A stretch of 64,000 nucleotides of DNA from an uncultured Eubacteriales bacterium (GTDB lineage Bacteria > Bacillota > Clostridia > Oscillospirales > Oscillospiraceae), in contig CAKTLJ010000002.1 in the NCBI GenBank assembly GCA_934572535.1, forward strand, positions 76,965 through 140,964, read 5' to 3'. Numbering within the stretch: the first letter of the stretch is position 1; each line of letters begins with the position of its first letter. Below, one piece after another: positions 7,920 to 15,527 of this stretch. The notes below the pieces were generated by a model that was given only the letters and a program-made list of their open reading frames with translations, was not told the origin of the DNA and did not search any database. The position numbers and the translations under genes are program-made.

Positions 7920-8696
7920 TCAGCGGTTCTTAAACTTCTCCAGCTTACGCTTTTCCACAAAAGCCTTCATAGCGTCCTTCTGGTCCTCGGTGCCGAAGCA
8001 GGTGGCGAAGGCCAGAGCCTCGTAGGTGACGGCGGTGGTGATGTCGCAGTCGATGCCGCGGCGCAGAGCCATCTTGGAAGTGCGGATAGCGACCTGAGCC
8101 TTGGAAGCGATCTTCTCAGCCATGGCAACGGCCACGTCCATCAGCTCCTCGGGAGCGACAACGCGGTTGACCATGCCGATCTTCTCGGCCTGCTTGGCGT
8201 CGATAGTATCAGCGGTGAAGATCAGCTCCATAGCGGGGCCGGTGCCGATGATACGAGCCATACGCTGGGTGCCGCCGAAGCCGGGGATGATGCCCAGACC
8301 GACCTCGGGCTGGCCGAACTTTGCCTTCTCGGAAGCGATACGGATATCGCAGGCCAGGGACAGCTCGCAGCCGCCGCCCAGAGCGAAGCCGTTGACAGCA
8401 GCGATGGTGGGCTTGGGGAACATGTCCACGCGCAGCAGCAGGCTGTTGCCCAGTTCGGAGAAGGCCAGACCTTCCTCCACGTTCATGTTTGCCATTTCGC
8501 CGATGTCAGCGCCGGCGACGAATGCGCGGCCCGCGCCGGTGAAGACGACAACATAGATGTCATCATCGTGCTCGACCTGATCCAGAGCCTTGGTCAGATC
8601 AGCGAAAACAGCGGAGCTCAGAGCGTTCAGAGCCTCGGGACGGTTCATGGTGATGATACCGACGTTGCCCTGCTTGGTTACTTCTACGAAAGCCAT
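7920..8696 (-). CDS. crt: Crotonase (3-hydroxybutyryl-CoA dehydratase)
   Basis: A 258-residue enoyl-CoA hydratase family enzyme that dehydrates 3-hydroxybutyryl-CoA to crotonyl-CoA. The CoA-binding loop AGADIGEM and the oxyanion-hole region NGFALGGGCELSLACDI are present, with the two catalytic Glu positions in GGGCE and in FGQPEVGLG. The C-terminal KDAMKAFVEKRK helix is standard. A GGAGGTAAC site precedes ATG at 8696. It is the first gene of the minus-strand unit, with a promoter at 8783-8811 and hbd downstream. Confidence 0.95.
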   Translation of the reverse strand: MAFVEVTKQGNVGIITMNRPEALNALSSAVFADLTKALDQVEHDDDIYVVVFTGAGRAFVAGADIGEMANMNVEEGLAFSELGNSLLLRVDMFPKPTIAAVNGFALGGGCELSLACDIRIASEKAKFGQPEVGLGIIPGFGGTQRMARIIGTGPAMELIFTADTIDAKQAEKIGMVNRVVAPEELMDVAVAMAEKIASKAQVAIRTSKMALRRGIDCDITTAVTYEALAFATCFGTEDQKDAMKAFVEKRKLEKFKNR

Positions 8697-8727
8697 TGTG
8701 TTACCTCCTGAAAATTGGGGATACGAT

Positions 8728-8811
8728 CCAATCGAAATTGGTTATACGGTCGCTTTTCCACCCGTATAGAACTATCAGAGCTAGTATACTTCAATTTCCT
8801 CGGTGGGACAA
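8728..8811 (-). promoter_or_regulatory. crt promoter with two inverted repeats in the leader
   Basis: On the minus strand TTGTCC (8811-8806), a 17-base spacer and TATACT (8788-8783) form a good housekeeping promoter. The leader then holds TATACGG-n12-CCGTATA (8743-8768) and CCAAT-CGAA-ATTGG (8728-8741). These could be operators or leader stems; no known regulator motif is recognised. Confidence 0.65.
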
Positions 8812-8836
8812 GGCAAATTTCCTTGCTGATTTTGCT

Positions 8837-8862
8837 AAAAAATAAGAATGAAACGCTTCATT
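8837..8862 (-). terminator. Weak terminator after the DUF554 gene
   Basis: A 6-bp stem (AATGAA / TTCATT on the plus strand) followed on the minus strand by CTTATTTTTTAG. The T tract is good but the stem is short. Confidence 0.5.
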
Positions 8863-8890
8863 TCTGTCTACTTTTGGTGCATGATTTGCG

Positions 8891-9592
8891 TCATTTCAGA
8901 CATTCCACCAGCGGAAGATAGGCCAGCGGCAGGAAGACGGCGGGGAGCATATTGCCGACCCTCAGGGGCTGCCTGGGCAGGCGCAGCATGTTCAGGCCGA
9001 TGCCGATGATGAGGCAGCCGCCCACGGCGCTCATCTCGGTGACGACGGCGTCCTGGAGGAACCCGCCGACCAGGGCAGCCAGCAGGGTGATGCCCCCCTG
9101 GTAGACCAGGATGGGGACGGCGGAGAAGGCCACGCCCGCCCCCAGGGCGGTGGCCAGACTCATGGCGGTGATGCCGTCGATGACCGATTTGGAGACGAGG
9201 ATGGAGTAGTCCCCGTGTATGCCCGCCTCGATGGAGCCGACGATGGCCATGGCCCCCACGCAGAAGAGCAGGGAGGCGGTGACGAAGCCCTCGGTGAAGG
9301 TGCTCTCCTGCCCGCCGCTTCCCTCCACCCGGTCCCGGAGGCGGCGGCCCAGGCTGTCCAGGTGGACCTCGATGTTGAGGGCCTCCCCCAGGAGAGTGCC
9401 CAGGACCAGGCAGACCACCACGCAGAGCGTGTCGTTCGTGCCGATGGCGGAGCGGATGCCGATGGACACCACGCAGAGGCCCAGCGCCTGCGTCAGCACG
9501 TCCAGAAACCGCTGGGGGAGCCTGCCCTTGAGCAGCAGCCCCAGGGCGCTGCCGAGGAGGATGAGGAGACAGTTGATCACGGTGGCAAGCAT
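8891..9592 (-). CDS. DUF554 family integral membrane protein (YdfK-like)
   Basis: A 233-residue polytopic membrane protein with about six hydrophobic segments and the DUF554 block EGFVTASLLFCVGAMAIVG. Function is unknown in the family. The start at 9592 is preferred over an upstream in-frame ATG because AAAGGA lies at the right distance. It has its own strong promoter and appears to be a single-gene unit located upstream of, and on the same strand as, the crt promoter. GSIEAGIHGDYSILVSKSVIDG is a typical conserved loop. Confidence 0.85.
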   Translation of the reverse strand: MLATVINCLLILLGSALGLLLKGRLPQRFLDVLTQALGLCVVSIGIRSAIGTNDTLCVVVCLVLGTLLGEALNIEVHLDSLGRRLRDRVEGSGGQESTFTEGFVTASLLFCVGAMAIVGSIEAGIHGDYSILVSKSVIDGITAMSLATALGAGVAFSAVPILVYQGGITLLAALVGGFLQDAVVTEMSAVGGCLIIGIGLNMLRLPRQPLRVGNMLPAVFLPLAYLPLVECLK

Positions 9593-9660
9593 AGGCGGGT
9601 CGTCCTTTCTGCGTCGCGTTTTTTGGGAAACGCGGTCCCGGCTCAAAATATTGCGTCAAT

Positions 9661-9689
9661 ATCATATCCACTTTCCCACCCGTTGTCAA
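9661..9689 (-). promoter_or_regulatory. Promoter of the DUF554 gene
   Basis: Minus strand: TTGACA (9689-9684), 17-base spacer, TATGAT (9666-9661). Perfect -35 and 5/6 -10. Confidence 0.85.
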
Positions 9690-9780
9690 ATCACGGCGGG
9701 TCGCAGGGAGAAGGATGGGGCTAAATTGGAGCAAACCAATAAAAAGAAAAATTTTTTCACAAAAAAACTGGTATTTTTGC

Positions 9781-9809
9781 TTGAAAAACAGCGGGAGGTA
9801 TGGTAATAT
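9781..9809 (+). promoter_or_regulatory. Promoter of hpf
   Basis: TTGAAA at 9781-9786, 17-base spacer, TAATAT at 9804-9809 preceded by TG (extended -10). It leaves a leader of about 90 bases before hpf. Confidence 0.6.
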
Positions 9810-9908
9810 ACGGATAGAGACCACAAGAGACAAACAAATAGAGGAAGCAGTACGAAATCATAGACATTTACGATCGAGACCTGCTGGCATTAGAAAGGAG
9901 TAGTCATT

Positions 9909-10454
9909 ATGAAGATTACATTTTCTACCAAAGAAATGACTGTCCCCCCTCGGGTTTACAGCCATGCGGAGCAGCGGATCAACGAACTGACCCCTCTGTT
10001 CCGTACAGAACCGGAAGCTGTTGTCGTCTTCAGCGCTGAAAACGGCAAGCATGTGATCGAGCTCACCATTCTTTCCGGGTCCACCATCATCCGTGTGGTG
10101 GAGAAGACCTCTGACATGATGGTTTCCGTGGACGCTGCCGTGTCTTCCGTCCGCCGTCAGCTGCGGAAGAACCAGACCAGACTGGGCAACCAGCTCAACA
10201 TCGACGCCTTCGAGAAGGATGCGGATGAGCTCATCTTCATCCCCGAGGTGGACCGCTTCGACGCCCCCGCCTATCAGGTGGTGCGCTCCAAGCAGTTCGA
10301 GTTCGGCCCCATGACGGTCGAAGAGGCCATCCTCCAGATGAACCTCATTGGCCACGCCTTCTTTGCCTTCCGCAACGAAGAGCGGGACAACGCCTTCTCC
10401 GTGGTGTACCGCCGCAACGATGGCGGCTACGGCATCCTGGTGGATAAGACCTGA
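9909..10454 (+). CDS. hpf: Ribosome hibernation promoting factor, long form
   Basis: A 181-residue long-form Hpf that dimerises 70S ribosomes into inactive 100S particles in slow growth. The N-terminal S30AE domain spans about 1-100. After a short linker the C-terminal dimerisation domain starts near residue 120 (QVVRSKQFEFGPMTVEEA) and ends with GGYGILVDKT. The GAAAGGAG site is eight bases before ATG. It is a single-gene unit with its own promoter and a 13-bp terminator. Confidence 0.95.
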   Translation: MKITFSTKEMTVPPRVYSHAEQRINELTPLFRTEPEAVVVFSAENGKHVIELTILSGSTIIRVVEKTSDMMVSVDAAVSSVRRQLRKNQTRLGNQLNIDAFEKDADELIFIPEVDRFDAPAYQVVRSKQFEFGPMTVEEAILQMNLIGHAFFAFRNEERDNAFSVVYRRNDGGYGILVDKT

Positions 10455-10507
10455 CCCTATGAAATACCCTCCGTTGCGAGGACAGAATACAGCATCGATG
10501 CATCACG

Positions 10508-10544
10508 CGCTGCCCGGACCATCGGTCCGGGCAGCGTTTGTTGT
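10508..10544 (+). terminator. Terminator after hpf
   Basis: A 13-bp perfect stem (CGCTGCCCGGACC / GGTCCGGGCAGCG) with loop ATC, followed by TTTGTTG. Confidence 0.85.
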
Positions 10545-10636
10545 CGGGAAAGCTGCCACCCTGCCCGGATCAGCGGTCACGGCGGCATGAAACCCTCCCC
10601 TCCCTCATAGAGTAGACCGAAAAGGGAGGTGAGCCG

Positions 10637-12184
10637 ATGCGCGCTGTGGTCCTGCTGACCCTCACGGGGGTCTTGTCCCAGCTGGTGGGGTTTTTCTACC
10701 GGGTCTGTCTGACCCGCCTGGCCGGGGCGGAGATCCTGGGGCTGTATCAGCTCATCCTGCCCGTCTATTCGGTGCTGCTGTCCATGACCTCCGTGGGGCT
10801 GACCACGGCGGTCTCCAACCTCTCCGCCCGGTATGAGGCCCTGGGCAGCCGCAGGGCCATCCACCAGCTGCGGGGCGAGGCGGTGCGGCTCTTTTTCCTG
10901 CTGGCCGTCCTCCCCTGCGCCCTCCTCCTCGTCGGGTCCGACGCGGCCTCCGTGGCCATCCTGGGGGACGCGCGGACGCGGCTGGGCCTGCTCCTGCTGG
11001 TCCCCTGCCTCCTGCTCACCGGCACGGAAAACCTCCAGAAGCACTACTTCTACGGCACCGGCCGGGTGACGCCCGCCGCCCTGACCGAGCTGGCCGAGCA
11101 GGTGCTGAAGGCCGTGGTCATCCTGGCCCTCCTGGTGGTCCTGCATCCGGCCAGCCCGGAAAAGGCGGTGGGCACCATCGTCCTGGGCATGGTCCTGTGC
11201 GAGGTGCTCTCCGCCCTGACGCAGACCGTCCTCTTCCGGCTTTCCCTGGGTCATCCAAGCCGTCTCAGGGGGGCGCGGGTGGAGAGGGCCGTCCTCCGGC
11301 GGCAGATCGGGCAGATCGCCCTGCCCCTGGGCTGCGCCGCGCTGCTGGGGGACCTGATCTCCTCGGCCAACGCCGTCCTCATCCCCCGCCTGCTGGTGCT
11401 GCGCGGGATGGACCAGGGGGCGGCAGTGTCCGCCTACGGCGTCACCTTCGGCATGACCCTGCCCCTGCTCCTGCTCCCCACGGCCTTCCTCAGCGCCCTG
11501 GGGCTGGTCCTCGCCCCCCGGCTCGCCCGCTGCTCTGCCCTGGGGGACCGGGAGGGCATCCGCCGCCAGGTCCGCCGGTCCGTGGGGGCCTCCAACCTGA
11601 TCCTCATCCCCGCCCTGGCGCTGCTGGCGGTGCTGGGGTCGGCCATCGGCACGGCCTTGTATCGGGAGCCTGCCGTGGCGGACCACCTGCCCCTGCTGGC
11701 CTTGGGGGTCCTCTTCTCCTGCTGGCAGTCCCTCTTCTCCTGGGTCCTCAACGGGGTCAACCGCCAGGGGGCCTCCGCCGGGATCGCCCTGGTGTGCGAC
11801 GGCCTCCAGCTCGTCCTGACCTGCCTGACGGTGGGGCGGTTCGGCATGGGAGGCTACGCGGTGAGCTTCGTGCTGACCTCGCTGCTGGGCGCGGCCCTCA
11901 GCTGGAGGGTGGTTTCCCGGGAGATCGGCCTGCGGCTGCCGGGGTTCGTCTGGTTCACCGCCCCCACCCTGGCCGCCTGCCTGGCGGCCTCCTGCGGGGA
12001 CCTCATGGAGACCGTCCTGCTTCGGGGCGGGCTGGAAGCCCTTCCGGCGGCCTGCGGCGCGCTGGTCTTCGGCCTGCTGCTGTATCTGGCGGGCCTGGAG
12101 GCCATGGGGGTCAGCCAAACCTGGAAGGGAAGCACGCGCGCCTGGGACGGGGGTTTACTCCCGACGAAAAAGCGGGTACAATAG
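10637..12184 (+). CDS. SpoVB-like polysaccharide/lipid II flippase family protein (MVF superfamily)
   Basis: A 515-residue membrane protein with about 14 hydrophobic segments. The N-terminus (LSQLVGFFYRVCLTRLAGAE, then GLYQLILPVYS) is typical of the SpoVB/YtgP branch, which exports lipid-linked precursors for cortex or wall synthesis. Length matches the family. ATG at 10637 follows GGGAGGTGAGCCG. It is followed 26 bp later by tadA and may share its transcript. Whether it is the sporulation SpoVB or a vegetative paralogue cannot be decided. Confidence 0.85.
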   Translation: MRAVVLLTLTGVLSQLVGFFYRVCLTRLAGAEILGLYQLILPVYSVLLSMTSVGLTTAVSNLSARYEALGSRRAIHQLRGEAVRLFFLLAVLPCALLLVGSDAASVAILGDARTRLGLLLLVPCLLLTGTENLQKHYFYGTGRVTPAALTELAEQVLKAVVILALLVVLHPASPEKAVGTIVLGMVLCEVLSALTQTVLFRLSLGHPSRLRGARVERAVLRRQIGQIALPLGCAALLGDLISSANAVLIPRLLVLRGMDQGAAVSAYGVTFGMTLPLLLLPTAFLSALGLVLAPRLARCSALGDREGIRRQVRRSVGASNLILIPALALLAVLGSAIGTALYREPAVADHLPLLALGVLFSCWQSLFSWVLNGVNRQGASAGIALVCDGLQLVLTCLTVGRFGMGGYAVSFVLTSLLGAALSWRVVSREIGLRLPGFVWFTAPTLAACLAASCGDLMETVLLRGGLEALPAACGALVFGLLLYLAGLEAMGVSQTWKGSTRAWDGGLLPTKKRVQ

Positions 12185-12210
12185 AGAAAATCACCCAAGG
12201 AGGAAGCCCC

Positions 12211-12684
12211 ATGGAACACACCGACTATATGCGCGAAGCCCTCCGCCTGGCCCGGGAGGCCTATGAGGCCGGAGAGGTCCCCGTGGGCTGCGTCATCGTG
12301 AAGGACGACCGGATCGTGGGCCGGGGACGCAACCGCCGGGAGGAGAAGCAGTCCGCCCTCTCCCACGCCGAGCTGGAGGCCATCGCCGACGCCTGCGAGA
12401 CCCTGGGGGGCTGGCGGCTGAAGGGGACCAGGCTCTACGTGACGCTGGAGCCCTGCCCCATGTGCGCCGGGGGCATCCTCTCCGCCCGGGTCCCCGAGAT
12501 CTACTACGGGGCCAAGGACGAGGGTTTTGGGGCCTGCGGCTCCATTTTGAACCTCTTTGAGGAGAATTTCCGCCACCATCCCAAGATCGTGGGGCACATC
12601 CTGGAGGAGGAGTGCAAGGCCCTGCTGCAAACCTTTTTCACCCAGGTTCGGGAGAAACGTCCTGAAAACTTAAAGATTTTGTAA
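12211..12684 (+). CDS. tadA: tRNA-specific adenosine deaminase
   Basis: A 157-residue zinc deaminase that converts A34 to inosine in tRNA-Arg(ACG). The zinc and proton-shuttle motifs HAE (about residue 55) and PCPMCAG (about 85) are intact, and the C-terminal SILNLFEE helix is typical. AAGGAGGAAGCCCC precedes ATG at 12211; the frame is open far upstream inside the previous gene, but only this start has a ribosome site. Its stop overlaps the first of the direct repeats at 12680. Confidence 0.95.
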   Translation: MEHTDYMREALRLAREAYEAGEVPVGCVIVKDDRIVGRGRNRREEKQSALSHAELEAIADACETLGGWRLKGTRLYVTLEPCPMCAGGILSARVPEIYYGAKDEGFGACGSILNLFEENFRHHPKIVGHILEEECKALLQTFFTQVREKRPENLKIL

Positions 12685-12723
12685 CATTTCTAGGCTTTTT
12701 TTGTAACATGTCTTTGGTATGAT
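12680..12723 (+). promoter_or_regulatory. Direct repeats in phase with an extended -10 promoter
   Basis: TGTAACATTTC at 12680 and TGTAACATGTC at 12702 are exactly 22 bases (two helix turns) apart. They are followed by TGGTATGAT, an extended -10 at 12718-12723, with no recognisable -35. This layout fits an OmpR/PhoB-family activator site. It resembles the TGTGACACTTT pair at 13869. Confidence 0.5.
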
Positions 12724-12729
12724 GACCCT

Positions 12730-12812
12730 GCAAGAATCAAGAAAGCTTCTTTTCATTTTTTAACCTTCTTAAAGTCAAGGGCAGCGAGTGGTTTCCGCTG
12801 CCCTTGATTTTT
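12730..12812 (+). ncRNA. Candidate small RNA ending in the terminator downstream of tadA
   Basis: A transcript from the 12718 promoter would start near 12730 and stop at the terminator at 12775-12812, giving about 83 nucleotides with no coding potential and a U-rich single-stranded middle. The alternative is that this is only the 3' end of the tadA mRNA. Confidence 0.3.
12775..12812 (+). terminator. Terminator after tadA or the candidate small RNA
   Basis: A 12-bp perfect stem (TCAAGGGCAGCG / CGCTGCCCTTGA) with a 9-base loop, then TTTTT. Confidence 0.9.
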
Positions 12813-12831
12813 ATGTTTTTGCAAAAATCAA

Positions 12832-12860
12832 TTGCCTTGGCGAATGCCGCGTGCTATCCT
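12832..12860 (+). promoter_or_regulatory. Promoter of the DMT transporter gene
   Basis: TTGCCT, 17-base spacer, TATCCT with TGC directly before it (extended -10). Confidence 0.55.
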
Positions 12861-12898
12861 TAGTTCAATGAGGAAACGAATTTTTAGGATGTGATGGA

Positions 12899-13801
12899 AT
12901 GAAGCCTGCTGTCAAGGGACATCTGCTGGCCCTCCTGGCCGTGGCCATCTGGGGTATGACCTTTATTGCCTCCAAGGTCCTGGTGGGGCTTCTGGACCCC
13001 TATTGGTACATTGTCATCCGCTTTTTCCTGGCCTGGGCCTTCCTCTTCCTCCTCTCCCCCAAGCCCGCGCGGCTACTGCCCTGGCGGCGGGAGGGGCGGG
13101 TGATCCTCTGCGGCATTGTCGGCGTGACCCTGTACTACATCTTCCAGAACGGCGCGCTGGTGTACGGCACGGCCTCCAACACGGGCGTCATCACGGCCTG
13201 CGCCCCCCTCTTCACCGCCCTGATCCTGTGGCTCTTCGGGCGGCGGGTGAAGCTCTCGCCCCTGTTTGCCCTGGGCTTCGCGCTGTGCATCGGCGGCGTG
13301 GCGGCCATCTCCTTCGCCGGGGGCGGGTCGGGCCTTCACCTGCTGGGCGACGGCTTCGCCCTGGTCTCGGCCGTCGCCTGGAGCGTGTACAGCATCCTCA
13401 TCGCGTGGGTCGAGGAGCCAAGCCTGTCGGGCCTTCAGATGACCCGGAAGGCCCTGTTCTGGGGGACGCTCCTCACCGTCCCGCCCGCCCTCGCGCTGGG
13501 GCAGCCGGTGCCGGTGGAGACCTTTACCCAGGGCGGCCTGGTCTTCTGGGGGAATTTGCTGTTTGTGGCCCTGTGCTCGTCGGCCCTGTGCTACCTGCTG
13601 TGGGGCCTGGCCACCAACCTCATCGGGGCGGTCACGACCAGCGTGTACCTCTACCTGCTGCCCGTGATCTCCGTCATCGGCTCCGCCCTCATCCTGGGAG
13701 AGACGGTGCGCGTGACGACGGTGGTGGCCATCGGGGCCATCCTGGTGGGCCTGGTCTTCTCCCAGCGCGGCCACCGGCCAACGAAGACCCCTGCGTTGTG
13801 A
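12899..13801 (+). CDS. DMT-superfamily transporter (EamA type)
   Basis: A 300-residue protein with ten hydrophobic segments made of two EamA repeats, each starting with a pattern like AVAIWGMTFIASKVLVG. These are metabolite exporters or permeases of varied substrate, often amino acids. The second half contains the conserved YLLPVISVIGSALILGE stretch. ATG at 12899 follows a modest AGGA site. It is alone between two terminators, so it is a single-gene unit; the substrate is unknown. Confidence 0.88.
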   Translation: MKPAVKGHLLALLAVAIWGMTFIASKVLVGLLDPYWYIVIRFFLAWAFLFLLSPKPARLLPWRREGRVILCGIVGVTLYYIFQNGALVYGTASNTGVITACAPLFTALILWLFGRRVKLSPLFALGFALCIGGVAAISFAGGGSGLHLLGDGFALVSAVAWSVYSILIAWVEEPSLSGLQMTRKALFWGTLLTVPPALALGQPVPVETFTQGGLVFWGNLLFVALCSSALCYLLWGLATNLIGAVTTSVYLYLLPVISVIGSALILGETVRVTTVVAIGAILVGLVFSQRGHRPTKTPAL

Positions 13802-13816
13802 GAATCGGAAAACACA

Positions 13817-13854
13817 GACCCGACGAGGACTTCCATCCTCGTCGGGTCTTCTCG
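13817..13854 (+). terminator. Terminator after the DMT gene
   Basis: A 13-bp perfect stem (GACCCGACGAGGA / TCCTCGTCGGGTC), 6-base loop, then TTCTCGT; the T tract is weak. Confidence 0.7.
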
Positions 13855-13868
13855 TATCCCCCCGCGCC

Positions 13869-13935
13869 TGTGACACTTTTGTGACACTTTCCCGGCAGTT
13901 TCGCGGGGGAAGTTCGAGGCCGTCCCTGGTATGAT
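13869..13935 (+). promoter_or_regulatory. 11-bp tandem direct repeat and extended -10 promoter of the secreted-repeat gene
   Basis: TGTGACACTTT occurs twice head to tail (13869-13890), one helix turn apart, as expected for a dimeric OmpR-family regulator. TGGTATGAT (extended -10, hexamer 13930-13935) lies 39 bases downstream and lacks a -35, suggesting activator dependence. The nearest candidate regulator is the response regulator at 14829. Confidence 0.55.
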
Positions 13936-13990
13936 ACAGACAAGGTCGAGGCACGACCGAACATACTTCAAAAAAGGAGCGTAACACACC

Positions 13991-14737
13991 ATGAAAAAGA
14001 AAACTGTTTGGAGCTTTTTGCTGGCACTGGCCTTGGCGACCACGACCATCGGGACCTCGGCGGTAGCCTTCGCCGCAGAGCCGACCCCCACGGAACCGGC
14101 GACCACCGTTGCCACGGAGGCCACCGAGAAGGAAGACGCCATCTGGAAGCAGATCGAGGCGCTGGGGAAGAAGAGCGACGCCATCTTCGAGAAAAACGCA
14201 GCCCTGTGGGCCAAGGTGGACGAGGCCTACGTCGCCCTGCCCGAGGACTACGACTTCGAAGGCTTTGACGAGGCGGCCTTTATCCGCGGCCTGACCACCC
14301 TGACCGACGCGGAGAAGACGGCGCTTCTGGCGGACATCAAGGAACTCAACGTGCTGGACACCCAGATGGAGGCGCTGTACGCCCAGCTGCCCACCTACGA
14401 CGACGTGACCCTGGAGGAGCAGGCGCTGGACAAGGCCGACCCCAAGGTGATGGCTCAGATCGACGCGCTGGAGCAGGAGTATGACCGCCTCTGCGAGAAG
14501 AACGCCGACCTGTGGGCCAAGGTGGACAAGGCATACTTCGCCCTGCCGGAAGACTACAACTTCGAGAACTACGATGAGGTCGCCTTTATCCGCGGCCTGA
14601 GCACCCTGACCGACGCGGAAAAGGACGCGCTCGTCGCCGACTACAACCGTCTGATGGAGCTGGATGACCAGCTGCTCCAGCTGTACGAGTCCGTCTGGGG
14701 CAACAGCGGCTGCGAAGGCGGCATTTGCCCCCTTTGA
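13991..14737 (+). CDS. Secreted protein with two internal repeats, function unknown
   Basis: A 248-residue protein not recognised as a named family. It begins with a signal peptide (MKKKTVWSFLLALALATTTI, cleavage near residue 30 after AVAFAA). The mature part is acidic and contains two copies of about 85 residues: one with LWAKVDEAYVALPEDYDF and RGLTTLTDAEK, the other with LWAKVDKAYFALPEDYNF and RGLSTLTDAEK, predicted mainly helical. The last residues contain two cysteines (CEGGICPL). AAAAAGGAGC precedes ATG. The two-component system follows directly, so it may be the output or sensed partner of that system (inference). Confidence 0.8.
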   Translation: MKKKTVWSFLLALALATTTIGTSAVAFAAEPTPTEPATTVATEATEKEDAIWKQIEALGKKSDAIFEKNAALWAKVDEAYVALPEDYDFEGFDEAAFIRGLTTLTDAEKTALLADIKELNVLDTQMEALYAQLPTYDDVTLEEQALDKADPKVMAQIDALEQEYDRLCEKNADLWAKVDKAYFALPEDYNFENYDEVAFIRGLSTLTDAEKDALVADYNRLMELDDQLLQLYESVWGNSGCEGGICPL

Positions 14738-14780
14738 CGGCCAGAGGATTTTCTGGTAGGATAAACCAAATACCTCGCCG

Positions 14781-14802
14781 ATGCTGCGCGTATGCGCAGC
14801 AT
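14781..14802 (+). repeat. Hairpin in the leader of the response regulator gene
   Basis: ATGCTGCGC-GTAT-GCGCAGCAT, a 9-bp perfect stem just upstream of the ribosome site; CCAAAT/ATTTGG flanks could lengthen it. It may attenuate read-through from the secreted-protein gene. Confidence 0.5.
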
Positions 14803-14828
14803 TTGGCGCTGCGTTCAGGGAGGCCGCT

Positions 14829-15527
14829 ATGGGACATTCCATCTACTTGGCTGACGATGAGAAGAACATCCGGGAGCTGCTCCACAGCTTCCTCGCAAGC
14901 GACGGGTATGACGTGCGCTCCTTTGAAAGCGGCGATGCGCTGCTGGAGGCGTTTCATCGGGAACCGGCGGAGCTTGTGATCCTGGACATTATGATGCCCG
15001 GCACGGATGGGCTGGCGGTGTGCAGAGAGCTGCGCGCCGTCTCCGACATCCCCATCATCCTGCTCACGGCCAAGGACAGCGAGCTGGACTATGTCATGGG
15101 CATCAGCCAGGGCAGCGACGACTACCTCACCAAGCCCTTCCGCCCGACGATACTGCTCATGAAGGTCAAGGCGCTGCTGCGCCGCGTGGAGATGGACCGC
15201 GGGAAGGCGGCGGCAGAGGACGAGCTGCGCTACGGGGACATCCGCTATTCCGCCACGGAGAACGCCGTCTTTTTCGGCGCTGCGAGCGTGGCGCTCACCC
15301 AGACCGAGCTGCGGCTGCTCAGCTATATGATGAAGCAGCCGGAGAAGGCCTATTCCCGCGAGGAGCTGCTCAGCGCGGTGTGGGGCTTCGACTCGGAGGT
15401 GGAGACCCGCGTGACGGACGAGACCCTTCGCCGCATCCGAAAAAAGCTGCTGCAAGCGGGCAGCCGGGTCAGCGTGAGCACGATCTGGGGCTTTGGGTAT
15501 AAGCTGAAGGAGGGGGGAGCGCCGTGA
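14829..15527 (+). CDS. OmpR-family response regulator
   Basis: A 232-residue regulator with an N-terminal receiver domain (acceptor Asp53 in VILDIMMPG, conserved Thr and Lys in LTAK and YLTKPF) and a C-terminal winged-helix domain from about residue 130 (REELLSAVWGF, then the TIWGFGYKL wing). The start at 14829 follows AGGGAGG; an in-frame ATG 48 bases upstream lies inside the leader hairpin. The stop overlaps the kinase start by four bases. It probably binds the 11-bp direct repeats upstream of the secreted-protein gene (inference). Confidence 0.95.
   Translation: MGHSIYLADDEKNIRELLHSFLASDGYDVRSFESGDALLEAFHREPAELVILDIMMPGTDGLAVCRELRAVSDIPIILLTAKDSELDYVMGISQGSDDYLTKPFRPTILLMKVKALLRRVEMDRGKAAAEDELRYGDIRYSATENAVFFGAASVALTQTELRLLSYMMKQPEKAYSREELLSAVWGFDSEVETRVTDETLRRIRKKLLQAGSRVSVSTIWGFGYKLKEGGAP

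Noticed and set aside
12685..12898. SRP RNA gene after tadA, as in many Firmicutes
   Set aside because: The conserved GNAR tetraloop domain with its asymmetric loop is not found; only a simple terminator hairpin is present.
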